From Polytrichum commune (taxonomy: Eukaryota > Streptophyta > Polytrichopsida > Polytrichales > Polytrichaceae): 64,000 bases of DNA. The stretch spans positions 18,091,501-18,155,500 of the forward strand of contig OX485805.1 in assembly GCA_950295325.1 (NCBI GenBank). The letters run 5' to 3'. Positions 47,340 to 59,875 of this stretch are shown here, in pieces. The translations under genes and the position numbers were made by a program. How positions within the stretch are numbered: position 1 is the stretch's first letter; each line of letters opens with the position of its first letter. The notes under the pieces were generated by a model that was given only the letters and a program-made list of their open reading frames with translations, was not told the DNA's origin and made no database searches.

Positions 47340-48860
47340 ATGCTCAACTTGTTATAGTATATATTGACAATAGATTAAAACATAGAGTTTGGGGAGCAAC
47401 TAGGGCCTAATCCTCCCCAAAAACCCCTCATTGAGCTCAACCTCAAAGTGGTCCTTTCTTTGACCATGGATAGCTTGGGCTTGAAGGTATTGACTTTAGC
47501 ATTATAGCACCTTGATGCGTTTAGTTGCACATCTCAACATAGGGTTCACGATTTACATCGTCCACCTCACCACTTCACCTATGAGGGAGAATCTTTTGTG
47601 GATAAATTGCCAAATTCTCCAAGAACTACATATGTTATATCTTCAATGTGATTTTGGGGGGTCTTTTGACCTAAGACACTCATAACCTAGGCTTAACAAG
47701 GGGATGAAACCTTTATTTTCTGAGAATAGGTTCCAAACGATTTGGTCCCTTTTTTTTTAAGAACCTATCAGGGGAGCCAAGAACCCTAGTTGGCAACCGA
47801 TATTGGGACTAAAACCCAACTCCCCCTCCCCTCTTTTGGACTTTTTTGTTAACTCTAATACGACTTGGTATTTGTTGGTCTTTTGAAGTTATGCAACCAA
47901 GACTATCGCAAGGTTCGACCATAGATTGGTTGTTTAACGCACAGTTAACAACAGCAACCACAACTTGAAGATCTTTGTGGCTGAATCTCAACTTATTTCA
48001 TTGAATGCCATTCTTGTTACACGACCAAGAAGTTGACTAAAGTGATTTTCAATCAAGCAACAAGTAGGAACTAAAACAATTGACTATGCAAACAACAACT
48101 TCAACTGATCTAGTTAGGGGCTCTCACATGGATTTAAATGGAAATTGTAACATGGGAAGAGAGAAGTTGTTTGGAAGTACTTATTTTGAGCAAGATCATA
48201 ACATTTTAATTCAAGAATCCTATTTTGGGATGTTTAGGCCAATGTGTGGTTGGTTTGTTTATATAAATGAATGCTATCGATACACAATGTCAACAATGTT
48301 ATCAAGAATGTACTTTGATTGACATCAAAATTGTAATATGAATTATGCTTAATTACTTGGTGGATAATATAAGATGAACAAATCTTTATATATATATATA
48401 TATATATGAGTTATTAATTGTGTCAATACCATCCTAATGCCATGTTGAAGGTTCTTGCATGATATATGAACCCAAATCAATATCAAAAACAAATGGACGG
48501 CCATGGGTTTGTGCAAGACTTGTGCCATTCATACAATTTGAAGGTGAAAACGTTGGGCTCCCTTTGAATCTTGGACAAATAATGTTTTAGCAATTTGACG
48601 ATGGAATTGGCATCATCAACAATGACATAGTCTAATGAGATTAAGTTGGGAGCAATCAACCATATACTTATAGTAGTAGTTTCTCACAAGACTCCTTACA
48701 TGAATGGCACCGTACCAATCTAAAACCAAAAGCATCCTCAAATACATGTGCCCTACCTATATCACATATTGTAAAATCCTCTTACATACAGTAATCTCCC
48801 GCTTAAGTACGCACTTAGTTGGTAGGTGTGCACTTTACTCATATCATTTTCTAAACCCTT
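47340..48860. other. AT-rich region, (TA)n microsatellite at 48388-48408
   Basis: No gene recognised. It contains a short (TA)n run. Confidence 0.4.
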
Positions 48861-48869
48861 TGATTCGAT

Positions 48870-49260
48870 GAATTGCAATAAGAAACGGATGAAACCTGAG
48901 ATAACATGCTTGATCGAAGCCCAACAATGTGAAAACATTGCAAAGTTGAACAAGTTGAACACACCGAGCAAGCATGCAGCGTTCGATGATGCAAACAATG
49001 AAGAATATTGTGTTGTTATGATGAGGATGTTAATGAAGTTTTGGAAACGATGTGAATTAAAGAAGGACCACCTATCGATGACGAAATCCGGCCTATCAAG
49101 ACATTTGGTGAATTTGAAAGTGCTACCGACTTCAAAGGCTTTGAAGCTCTACACATCATTGTCCTCGACATCAAAGACCAATTGCTTTGCTCCGATGTTC
49201 AAACGGAGCTGGGCATATGTATGATGAATTGTAACGATCGTTTGAGACATTTCAGCAAAA
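48870..49260 (+). pseudogene. Coding-like relic, unrecognised
   Basis: Two overlapping frames look protein-like. The upstream part reads CNKKRMKPEITCLIEAQQCE. The downstream part, in another frame and after a TGA near 49059, reads EGPPIDDEIRPIKTFGEFES then ATDFKGFEALHIIVLDIKDQ and LLCSDVQTELGICMMNCNDR. The frame change and the stop suggest a broken gene piece. Family unknown. Confidence 0.3.
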
Positions 49261-50659
49261 CATTTACAAACTGACTTTGAATGTCAAGCGTAAAAAAATT
49301 TATGCATATGCGGAAAATGACTATGCATGACATATTCAAACAATAAATTATGAACCCTAATTTTTGTCAATAAAATTGTGTACTAACAATTAGTGTAGCA
49401 CATTAGGATACTTGAGATGATTGTTTTTTGTTTTAGTATGCAAGGGCAAGATATATTTGAGCATACTAGTGACAACTATCATGTGTTCACATTTCAGTAT
49501 GCAAGAGGAGGATATTCTTGAACATACTAATGCCACAATGTCATTTTTGTACAGTTGAGGCAACTTGTAGACCATTGTGTGATATAAGCATACACTTTGT
49601 AACACTTTGAACATACTCATGCCTTAATATTAGGGAGCGCACTTGCACGCGGCGAACATTAAGTTCCCCCCTACGAACTTTGGGGGGGGGGTCAGATATG
49701 ATAGCGCCAAACGCTGCCCACAACGAAAGACCATAATTGCCCAACGATGACGTCATCCTGCCCGACGAACGGAAAAATCTCCATTCTCAACACTATTTCA
49801 AGGGAATTCATCAACTGGACGATGTTCTTTGCGCCAACGCCATGCAATACCTCTCACTTGGTTTAGGGCATCATATCACATAATTCTAGTTGGACGTAAC
49901 ATGTTATACAAATGTCGTTTTTCAGATTTGTTATGCACGTCCTCAGATCTATTTCCCCTAAAATATCATATCTAGATCTAGGGTTTAGTTGCCTCCAACA
50001 AGCCCAGGTGTCCTTTCTCCATTGTTTTGCACGCTCTATGGAGTGGTATCGTGTCTGCACTGTTTTTTGTTCCCTCCATGTCTTTTCATCATTAGTTTCC
50101 ATATTGTTGTCCTTTGCTCTTTGATTCACATGAGATGTGTACTCCTTAGATGCTTTTCATGGATGGGTTGTTGTTGCGATTTGTAGAGGACCAACTTCAT
50201 ATCATCTCACGCTTGTTTAGAGTTTAGCTTTTATTCCATCCTTCTTTCCACGTCTATGGACTCATTTGGTGACCATTTAGTGAGCATCAATCATCCACTT
50301 CCCATGCCCCATGAAGGGCTCCAATCTGCATGTATTTCATATGATGAACTTGCACAAACTGACCCTATAGTGTTTCATGCAAAACAAACCGATCTAATCA
50401 AGGCATTGAGTGAGAGAGTGCAAATTCCCCCTTCGGGATCATTTTGCATGGAGGACCTTGTATGAGCTGACTATGTGACAAGTGGTAAGGGAAAATACAA
50501 ATTTTCTAAGCTTGCTATCATTTTTTGGGACAAATTGGACGATTTCATTAAGGGGGAACAACATCATCCTCATTTCCCCTGCAAATACACCAAAGAAAGT
50601 GTAAGACTTAACTTGCCGAACTGTTTGAGGTCACCTCATGCACATAGCCTTGCACTCTT
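49261..50659. other. Intergenic region before the CACTA element
   Basis: Repeated CATACTAATG/CATACTCATG text at 49460-49622 and a run of G at 49681-49690. No gene recognised. Confidence 0.35.
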
Positions 50660-51780
50660 CACTATAAGAAACCCGTGTTTTTTGTGATGTTTACAAAAAA
50701 TGTCTACGTCAACATGGACATCTACATTTAAACAGAGAACATCTACAAGAACGTCAGAATGAACGGGACGTTGTAAACAACAACTTAATGTTAGTAGGCA
50801 AACGTGGGCATGTTGGCGGCCAGACATGTGGATGTTAGCCACCAAATGTGGGGATTCGGTCGTGAAACATTGGGATGTTAGCAGTTTAACGCGTAAATGT
50901 CTGGGGTAACTTGAGCGTCGATGGCGACATTATGTAGGACATGGACAGAGGAGTCCATGTGCCACGTCGGCAAGGGCTCCCGGTTTTGACTATGGGGAAG
51001 ACTTTGAAATTTGGTGCCACCTCAGCTACAACGCTGCCCAGCACCAAAAAAGTGAAGTGCCCGGGCAGGTTTTCAAAAATCCAAAAAATATATAGTTTTT
51101 TTTTAATTTTTTTTTTAAAATAATAAATTCCGGGGTTGGTCCGCATTCAATTTCAATACTTGAAAAATGTACAATTTTCATATTTTCATGTTCTTAGTGT
51201 TATTAAAAAAAAATCGAGAATGATATGGAATATTTCAACATGGCAATGACCATGGAATATTTTAGGCTGACTTGGAATTTGGTTTACACATAGATTTCAT
51301 CAAATTGTTATTTCAAGATCCTTTTTCTGCGTGGCCAACGATATTCCATGTCAGCAACGCTGACGTGTTGCACAATGTTAGGGTCAACGTCACTTGCAAC
51401 ATTGGCCGTGGCAGGAACTGTATGCCAATTACACGTCCTAGTAAACGTTGTATCCAATGTCCATATGGACGTCTAGGATGTGGTTTTGGGTGTACACTTG
51501 AATGTCCGCAGTGGCAATGTTACGTTTTCTGGCCACGCGTGCCAATGTTGCCCATGGAGACATTGGCAATGCTGTTGGTGATGTGCCTAGTGGCGTGCAC
51601 GATGGCATTGCCATAAACATGTTGATTTTAAGGTGCAGATTGAGGGCATGTATTCAACTCTGACACAGACAATACTGAGGCATGGTGAACATCTGAACAT
51701 GCTATCATTATCACGTCCAAACTAGTGGACATACATTATCATCAGCAAAGTGATTTGTCTCTGCATAGAAAACCCTATCG

Positions 51781-54700
51781 TTATTCCTCTTCTTGGGTCT
51801 CCGTAAGCGTTGTGTTTGTTGCCGCTGTAACGTAGCTGCCCCCAACGGTTGCGGGTCTTCTGAGCGGTTCCGTTTCTTGTATTGTTGGCTGAAGACCACG
51901 GAAGTCGTCGTCATTCCCCATAGCAATGACGTTGGCAGCGGGTTGAGGTTGATGTATCGGCAGACGTCTCCCCCTGACGTCCGTGCGGAGCACAACCTTC
52001 CATCCGTGTCTCGTCGGATCATCAGATAGGAATACTTGTTGGCAATGCAGTGGAAATGCGAATGAATCGGCGTGCACCCTGCTGTCCATGTGGTTGAAGT
52101 TTGCCACCGTGAAGCCGTACTTGTCGCGTTCAATGTTGGAGAAACGCGCATCACGTGTTGCCTTGACCCACTCACACAACAATACCGTCGTGCAATGATT
52201 CCGGTAATCTAGCTCAAGTATCTCTTCGATGAAGCCGACATGCTCTGCGGTTCTCTCGATGGGCTTCCCGTTGCAAATCCCCCAACGGAGCTGCTGCGTG
52301 AAGGCTGCCACCACACATGAGTCCCTAGTTACGAGACCGCCTTCCGAACTGCGAACACGCAAGTGCATTCCGAAACAATACATTTGTCTGTGCGATGTCG
52401 CGTACCGCTCGGGCGGACAGGCGTATTGTATGACGTCTTCGTGTAAACGCTCTCCTGAGCGTTGGGCGTGTTGCACACGCTCCTTCAACCAATCTGCGAA
52501 GGGGGGGATGTCGCTTAGGTCGGGAGGGTATGTCACAAGACGGCCTGGGCGAAGACGTCTTGAACGTCGCCGAAACGCCTCCCGCTCTTCCCACCTTCGA
52601 GCCTTTGCAACAATGTATTTCCTGCGTAGGGGTCCACGTATTTAGTGTCCGCAACATGCATGCTACTGGATCTCGTCACATAAATTACTATCAACGTGTA
52701 CTGTGCCCTGAAATCGTTGGCTCTCTTTTCTGTTATCCAAGGCGTCTGGTTTGACATATGTTGTGACATGCAATATTTAAGGACTCATCATTCAGCATGC
52801 GCATGATGTCAATGGACACGTCCAGTATGACAGTATTATGTGGTTCAGGGCCTCACTCTCGCCACGGTTCCAGGCACGGCGCATTGTCGATGACAAACGC
52901 ATGGGCGTACGAACGCACCTCATCGGACAACTTGCGCATTGTGTGTTCGTTTCGCCTCAATACCTCATCGTTCATGGTTGCATCTTCATTGGGATCCCAT
53001 ACACGGTGCGTTGTTGCCCGATGCCGTTTCATGTATTCCGTGCAGAAGCCAAGAGTGTCCGATTGCCGATACCCTTCCGCTATGCTCCCTTCCGGGTGTG
53101 CGTAAGCCCTAACGTAGTCTTTCAACGTCTTCATGTATCTTTCAATCGGATACATCCACATGCAGTGGACAGCTCCGCAAATGAACAACTGCTCCACAAG
53201 ATGTACTGGAAGATGTGCCATAATATTCAAAAACGCCGGTGGAAACTCCTTCTCCATCACACATGTTGCCATTATGACGTCACGCATGAGATCCCCCTCG
53301 GCGTCTGCTCGGACCTCTTTCTCACAAATTCGTTGAAACACCCGACACATCTTGATGATTGCCATGCGCACTTCTTCATCAAGGACATTTCGTACAGCCA
53401 CCGGAAGTATCTGCACCCGGCATTTGGATTTCCCATTCAATCATTCAATCATATAGGTGTCATGCGGGTTGTCTGCTCTAGCATCGAGGATGTCTATGTT
53501 CACATGAGAGGTGTTTGTGCCAGCAACTACTCTCAAGAGCGTACATGTACGACGTATGTTAGAATGTCTTACTTGCTGCATGAGTACATGGTAGTCGTGT
53601 GACTTCATGTACTGCAGCTTGCCATCTTCTAGTCGTTTATGAATGGCCCCAACGTAGTTTGTGGGAGTGCGTATACTTGACACAATGGACACAAACTCGC
53701 TCCTCTCCACTGGCTTCAGTATGTAAGGGGCGTGCGGCATGTAATACTGATCACCCTGTCGTCGTGGAGGCTGCAACCAAATCTCGGATCGTATGTTCAA
53801 GTCCTGCACATCTTGACGACTTCCCGGGCTGTCATTCATGCCGAACAAAGTTTTCAATATGTTTTCACATAGATTCTTCTCGCAGTGCATCACATCCAAG
53901 ACGTGTCGGATCTTCAAATGCTGCAAATTATACATCATGTGCAAGTTACATGTCTGAAATGTCAGGACAAAAGGCTAGGTTGCATCGTCTGACCACTGTT
54001 GCAACACGCGTTTTTTCCATTGTTAAAAAAAACATGGCTAAAATTACCATAAACATTGCAAATGTTAACCTGGATGTGCCTTCGACGAACCCCATGTTCA
54101 ATAGTTATTGTCCCCATGTTTGGAAACTAACATGCCAACGTTTTTTTACAACATCACGTTCATTTTGATGTTCATCTACATTTCATAGTCCAACATGTTG
54201 ATGTCCACAAAAACGTCTACGGTTTTTGGTGACGTCGCAAAAACAGTGGTATCTTATAATGGTTGATCAACGATTGCGGTGTGGGGTGTTCAATACAACA
54301 CCTACCAGTACGGAAGTTCAAATAAGGCGCTCAGGCGCTTCACGCCAGTGTTGTGGACAGGGTCGCTCTTCGCTCCTTTTGTGCCACCTAGATCCAGGTA
54401 TGACTGTCGCCATGCGGCGTATTTGATCACATCTGATCCTGAAACGCATTGAGGCCTTGTCTTTGTCTCGCGTTCCCCATTAAAGCGCATGTTCCGTCGA
54501 TATGGATGGTGTCGAGCTAGATATCTACGTATTCCTCCATACACAATCTTTGAACCTTTGGTGCTTCGGTCTGGGCGCAAGTCTCTTGTTTTTGCACTGC
54601 GACCATCCGTGTCGGGGCCGCAGCAGGGACATCCTTTATATCCCTTGCAACACAGGCCTGAAATGAGCCCGTACGCCGGAAAATCGGAGATTGTCCACAT

Positions 54701-56074
54701 CAACATCCCCCTCATGTTGAACTGTCGACATCCTGCGGGTTGGGAAAAATCAAGTGTTGGCACACCATGCCACAATTCCTTCAGTTCATCCAACAAGGGC
54801 CGTATGTACACATCGATGTTTCCGTCATGCGGTGACCGCTTCCCCGAGATCAGGATGCATAGTGAAATGAAGAATTTCTTGGTTACAAACCAAGGCTCCA
54901 GATTATATATCAAGATCAACACTGGCCACGTGGACCAGTTTGTGTTGCTCAACTTGAACGGATTGACACCATCCAATGCCAAAGCTAGCCGCATGTTTCT
55001 CTTCTCGCTGCCAAAGTTGTTGAAAGCAACGTCGTTGTCAATGTGCTTCCAGGCGGGACTATCAACGACTGATCGCATGATGCCGTCTGCGCTGACATGT
55101 TTTGTATAACCAGTCAACATGCCGGCAATCTCCGGTGAACGCCACATACGTTTCAGCCTGGGTATTAGTGGGAAGTGCCGAATCACTTTGCTCGGGACAT
55201 TATTTGTGCCCTCCATCCATCGTGACTTTGAACATCTGGGACAAACGTTTAATTCTGCGTGGTCGCCGTCATAGAGCACACATCCGTCCGGACATGCATG
55301 GATGTTGTTGTAGTTCATGCCCAACTTGCGGATTGTCTTCGCCGCTGCGTATTGACTGCGTGGTAGCTTGTTGCCCTCAAGGAGCAGGTCTTCTGACAAG
55401 TACCGCAGCAATTCGGATGTGAAGTTGTTGCTGACACCAAAGACGACGCACATGTTCATTATGACGATTGTGGCGGAGACAACGCTGCACTTTGAACCTG
55501 TGTACAAAGGGGTGGTGCATTGCCTGAACAATTCCTCCAATCCCTCCACGGTGTCGCTGTCCATGTCGACCTCCATGTCCACGTCGGTTTCAAGGGCGTA
55601 CTCCCTGTACAACGCATCACCTCGGTCCAGAGCCTCCATCACCTGCCTGTGGACATCATGGTATGGGTCGAGTGGCGTGTCGGCGCTGCCAACTGGATAG
55701 GAGCTTTGGACATTTCCGCCGACATCGGCGTTATCCTGAATGTCTGGATTGGCGTCAACTACATCATCGTCAAATGATATGTCCTCGACCCAGATACCAT
55801 CCGGAGGGTATCCATCGGGAGGATCGCCGCCTATGATAGACTTTGTCAAAAATGGATCTCGGCCAACCGAGGTGTGATGCTCTCTGACAACATAGATGGG
55901 TTTACGCAGGCCTCCGTGACAATTGACACATGGGCATGGGTAGGCCACAATGTTCTGCTCTGTTGCAACTCGAAGCTCTGTCTGCAGGATGAGATCGCCA
56001 AGGGGAATATGTCGTTCTGTGCGTCTGTCCTCTGTTATTCGGATGCGAGCACCGCGAGGCCGTGAATCGGCCAT
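51781..56074 (-). CDS. CACTA transposase (Tnp2 type with DUF4218 and DUF4216 regions), at least 4 exons
   Basis: Exon 1 (56074 to ~54302, about 590 residues) starts MADSRPRGARIRITEDRRTE. It includes the transposase core landmarks YAAAKTIRKLGMNYNNIHAC, LNVCPRCSKSRW, PRLKRMWRS, ALALDGVNPF, WHGVPTLDFS, LMWTISDFPAYGLISG, CCKGYKGCPCC and ends SALFELPYW. Exon 2 (about 53923-53573) continues HLKIRHVLDVMHCEKNLCEN to KSHDYHVLMQQ. Exon 3 (53410 to ~52857) has ILPVAVRN and the DUF4218 text MYPIERYMKTLKDYVRAYAH then PEGSIAEGY. The last part (to 51781) is DUF4216-like, with LRVRSSEGGLVTRDSCVVAA and EEILELDYRNHCTTVLLCEW. Junctions 2/3 and the exon 3 donor are clear; the exon 1/2 joint does not close in phase with the best sites. 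Confidence 0.8.
54130..54261. repeat. CACTA-type terminal inverted end inside transposase intron 1
   Basis: The reverse complement (CATTATAAGATACCAC, then GTAGACG, GGACATCAACATG, TGTAGATGAACATC, AATGAACGTGATGTTGTAAA) follows the left end at 50660-50780 in order over about 115 bp with mismatches. It is therefore an inverted partner of the left terminus, located only about 40 bp beyond the end of exon 1. Confidence 0.7.
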
Positions 56075-56167
56075 CTCCCCTGTATCCACGTAGTTGATTA
56101 TAAAAAAGTACTCATACCAGCAGTGCCAAATTGATTCCGCCGTATTCATGTACTAATTGTATTCATA

Positions 56168-56325
56168 CGAATATCTACAGTGACATCACTGCATTCAGGT
56201 ACGATAGTCTACAGTGACATCTTTGATAGTTATATGAATGTCTACAGAGACATCTTTGATAGGTATATGAATGTCTACAGAGACATCTTTGATAGCTGTT
56301 CGAATGTCCACAGTGACATCCATAA
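56168..56325. repeat. Subterminal tandem repeats, ~35-bp period
   Basis: Four to five units of GAATGTCTACAGAGACATCT followed by TTGATAG and variants. The core GTCTACAGAGACATC is partly palindromic (GATGTCTC/GAGACATC type). Typical of transposase-binding subterminal regions in CACTA elements. Confidence 0.8.
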
Positions 56326-56340
56326 GTGCATTTTTTGTAA

Positions 56341-57500
56341 AATATAAGTTATACCACAATGAGCGTACCAATGAGCGAATCACTTGCACGCTCTCCAAAA
56401 GCAGCCAAACTATCTCCGAAAATGTGTACCGTGGACCTGTGGGCGCACTCCGTGGGCGTAAAGTGGTAGTACTGCCACACTGCACAACAAACAACGAAAA
56501 ACACCATCCCAACCAAACCTCTATTCTCCTCAGAATTCTACTATAACCACCACAATATGAATGTTGATGTATTCCAATTGGTATTGATTAGAGATCAAGG
56601 CAGAATCCACTCATGAGCTGTGAGTAAACCTGTCTCAGTGCCCCACTTGTTCGTCAGGTAACACCAGACACGGCTACGTCAAGCAGGTTCAATTCTGAGA
56701 ACAACCTAGCAAAATATGACGCAAATAAAATCCAGAACAGGCAGGTCACACTTGGAAAGCAAACACATGGTATGCACGGTAAAATCGGACCTGTGGCTAC
56801 CACATTTCAACACATTGAGGTACAAGATTTAAAGCACTTCTTAGAAATAACAGTGTGTAGGTCTTATGGAGCCTCAATATGAAACACAAGAAAGCATCAC
56901 TCTATCGCCATAGGCAACGATACGCTGAAATAGGAAGAAGTGCTCCTTCCAATAGTACTAGCACATCTTCAGTGTTTGTGCCACAGCCTGTCACAAATCC
57001 AACCATGCTTTAAGACTGATGTCTCATGTCTAACTCAATATAAAACAAGAGCAAATAGACCAATCAGATGTGTTTTGGTCTCTAGAATTCCAATTCCTTG
57101 TAGTGTCACCAAAATGAAAATGCAAAGAGGTACTACCTGATTTAAAGTGACGCATTTTGCTATTCCAACCATATTACGGTAAAAATCTCTGCATTAAAAA
57201 TTGAAACATTCCACTTGTCAGTTCCACTAAAAGGATATATGTTTTGTGCTCTTGCAGATAATGGAACCTTTGTAGCCTTGAGCCTTTTGAGCACGTTGGG
57301 TGATGGCTGACCCAACAATGGCAATTTGACGAGGTGAAAAATAAATTTTTGGAGTAGGATCTGAAGTACCCATTAGGTAGTATGTGGAGGGTCAAAACCT
57401 CTTTGCAGTTCTTTCATTTTCTTCTTGGAGAGTATCTTAAGGTTACAACATCTGCTTCTTGGAGAGTATTTTAAATCGCAACATTTTGCTCAAATTCTTA
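56341..57500. other. Region upstream of the transposase, no gene seen
   Basis: No recognisable gene. CCTTGTAGTG at 57094-57103 resembles a CACTA right end (reverse complement CACTACAAGG), but it is too short to accept as the terminus. Confidence 0.35.
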
Positions 57501-59575
57501 GTCTAGATAGATGTCCTCAGCAACATGTGTGATGACATCCCCGAAGACGTCGTCGCGTTACGCAGACGACGGATAGGCATTTACCAAAAATCAAGTCGCC
57601 CTCACTTTGCACTTGCACATCCACCTTGGAAGCAACCGACCGTTCTTCCATCGGCACTTGCACTTTAATCGTTGTTTGCGCACGGCGAAATCCAACCCGA
57701 ACGTGCCGTTCAACTGCAACGGACATGTGCAAGGTGGTTTAAGGCAACCCCACCTATCACGGCCACAATCTTGACATAAGCAGTCACAGGGCTTTTTGGT
57801 CTTGGAACACACGTGCTTCATCTGCAAATCACCCCCATTGTCCATGCATAAATATAAGGAATCTCAAGTCTCACTGACGGAATGAACTCCAGCTAGTAGG
57901 GAATGAACTCCATCATGGTGCTGTTTCAATCTTAGGGTATAAAGGATCAGAATTAACTCCTAGTACGCATCAGATTTTTCTCCACCCTGTAGAGCACAAA
58001 TTGATAGATAGCCCATTTGAATTCAAAACCCATTTTTAAAAAGTGCGTATATATAGCCTATTCGCCACCCTGTTTTACCCTGAGCAGCCCTCGATGTTTT
58101 TAGCAATTTTGTGCAGCACATCGGGACAAATATTGTCACCACAAGTGACAATATTTGCAGAGGCTATCCTAAAACCTCGTGAGAGTGTGTGGATGCAACG
58201 AATACAAGAAGTGTCTGCGTGGACATTCATCGTGTCGTCCACAACATCACGTTGATGTTTGTACTTATGTCTAGAATGACATCCAAATTCACAAGTTGAC
58301 AACATGTACAATGTCACGAAGGACATCTACGATGACATCCCATTTTTTGAGCAAACAGACGTTGGGATGAACAAGAGGGCATCCACATTCCACGTGTCCC
58401 ACATATGCTTGTGCTGCAAACGCCACTTCAGGAACGTCCGCACGGTGTACGCAACAATATTTTGGGGGAAGGTTGTCGGAGACCCTAGCTTGCTACATTT
58501 CATTGGTGACAGATCACGTTGTATCATGGCAGCAAGTGCAGAATCCATCCAACATGCTAGGATTGTAGGAGGGAGAGAAGGTGTACCACAATTACAAAGG
58601 GAAGGGTTGGGGGTCACAGAGGCAGCAGTTGATGTTTTCAACAATTTTGTTAAGCACATTGCAGTATATGCTCCAGGCAGAGGTTCAGTGCAGGAAAACC
58701 TCCAGGAAAGCAAACCCCAACTACGGCGGAGCAAGCGGTTTGCAACCACCGTCGAAGCTGAAGCCCCAGGTCCGGTATTGCTGCATGCGCCCCTGCAGCA
58801 GAAGGTACGATCCATCGCCTCCGTGTCGTGTGTCCATGGGCGAGGTTTAGGGTTTGCGGTGCCCTGCATGGCTATAGGCCACGCCCGGTCCATGGTCATG
58901 GGTCCCGCCCGCTCCACGGTCATGGGTCCCGCCCGCAAAGTAGTAATGCGGCCCGTGTGGTCATAATTTCATGGTTGTTGGACGTCTTCAAAACCCCATG
59001 GACGTCGACACAGACGTCGAGTGTGCAGCGGGGGTGCCGCGGCCGTCTGCTGCAGGAAGTGATTGCATTGCTTGCCCAACTGCAATCCGCTAGCTGTGCT
59101 CGCCCACATTCCCTTGTGTGAGATCTCAATTGCCATAGGAGAGAGTTTGGAGAGAGGACATACCTGTGAGGACCCGATCGGCTGTGTGCGGAGGTGCTGA
59201 CTGGCAATTTTTTGTGTGTGGTCCTCCTACCAGGTGCGGGGCGAGGCTTTTGTGCCCTGGCGTGCAGCACGCCTAAGGATGCCTATGCGGAGCGGGACAA
59301 GGACGAAGAGGCCACGGTCCCCACCTCGCCACAGAGTGCAGGTGAGCGAGGAACGCGAGGTGGAGGAGACTGACTGCGACGAAGAGGAGGTCGAGCGTCG
59401 GACGAAGCACCGCCACGATGTACGATATGCGCCTCCGCATGGCAAGGGGAAGGCTCGAGCTCGGACGCCTCCCAAAAGGAAGCGCAGGGTCGTGGACATA
59501 TCCTCCGAGGAGGGGGAACAAGCTCTATCGCCACAGAGAGACGACTTCGAATTCCAACAAGATTTCAGGTGAGTT
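57501..59575. other. Coding-like region of uncertain gene structure
   Basis: Two GC-richer stretches look partly coding. On the minus strand, 57845-57591 is Cys-rich (HVCSKTKKPCDCLCQDCGRD then RWGCLKPPCTC). On the + strand, 59275-59569 is highly charged (RTKRPRSPPRHRVQVSEERE, KARARTPPKRKRRVVDISSE). The segment 58150-58340 repeats words such as GGACATC, GATGACATC and TGTCTGCGTGGACATTC, like the CACTA subterminal repeats. 58870-58935 repeats GGTCATGGGTCCCGCCCGC. I cannot assign functions or exons; it may be the second gene of a CACTA element. Confidence 0.3.
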
Positions 59576-59875
59576 CCTCGCTCGAAGGGTTGGCGCAGCT
59601 GGGAAGATCTGCCTCCATGTTCATCGTTTGTGGAGGCATGTAGTTAAGACGAGACGTTGCCCACGACGTCCGCATGAACATTCGCTACGTCTCGTGAGAC
59701 ATCTTGTGTGCACTGGGAGATGTCCCGCTGGACATCCAGGCTTGAACCTGAGCACATTGTCCTAGAACCCTAAACCTAGGCGAGCTGCTTTACAGTCCCT
59801 TTTTTTGGGTTTCTTTCTCAATCCTCATGTGACACTCATGTTTTTGTCTTTCGTAGCACTCTGCATCCTTGGTTT

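Larger units (their letters stand above)
50660..56340 (-). mobile_element. CACTA (En/Spm) DNA transposon
   Basis: The left end begins CACTATAAGAAACCC, the CACTA terminal motif, followed by subterminal text rich in GTCTACGTC, GGACATCTAC and similar words. It encodes a Tnp2-type transposase on the minus strand. Upstream of that gene (56168-56325) are four to five ~35-bp subterminal repeats (GAATGTCTACAGAGACATCT). The right terminus was not found and may lie beyond 56340. A second CACTA-type end is inside the transposase intron at 54261. Confidence 0.75.

Noticed and set aside
52838-53602. Long + strand frame opposite the CACTA transposase
   Set aside because: It is the complement of recognisable transposase exons on the minus strand.
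57094-57103. CCTTGTAGTG as the right terminus of the CACTA element
   Set aside because: Too short, differs from the left end, and no subterminal similarity around it.
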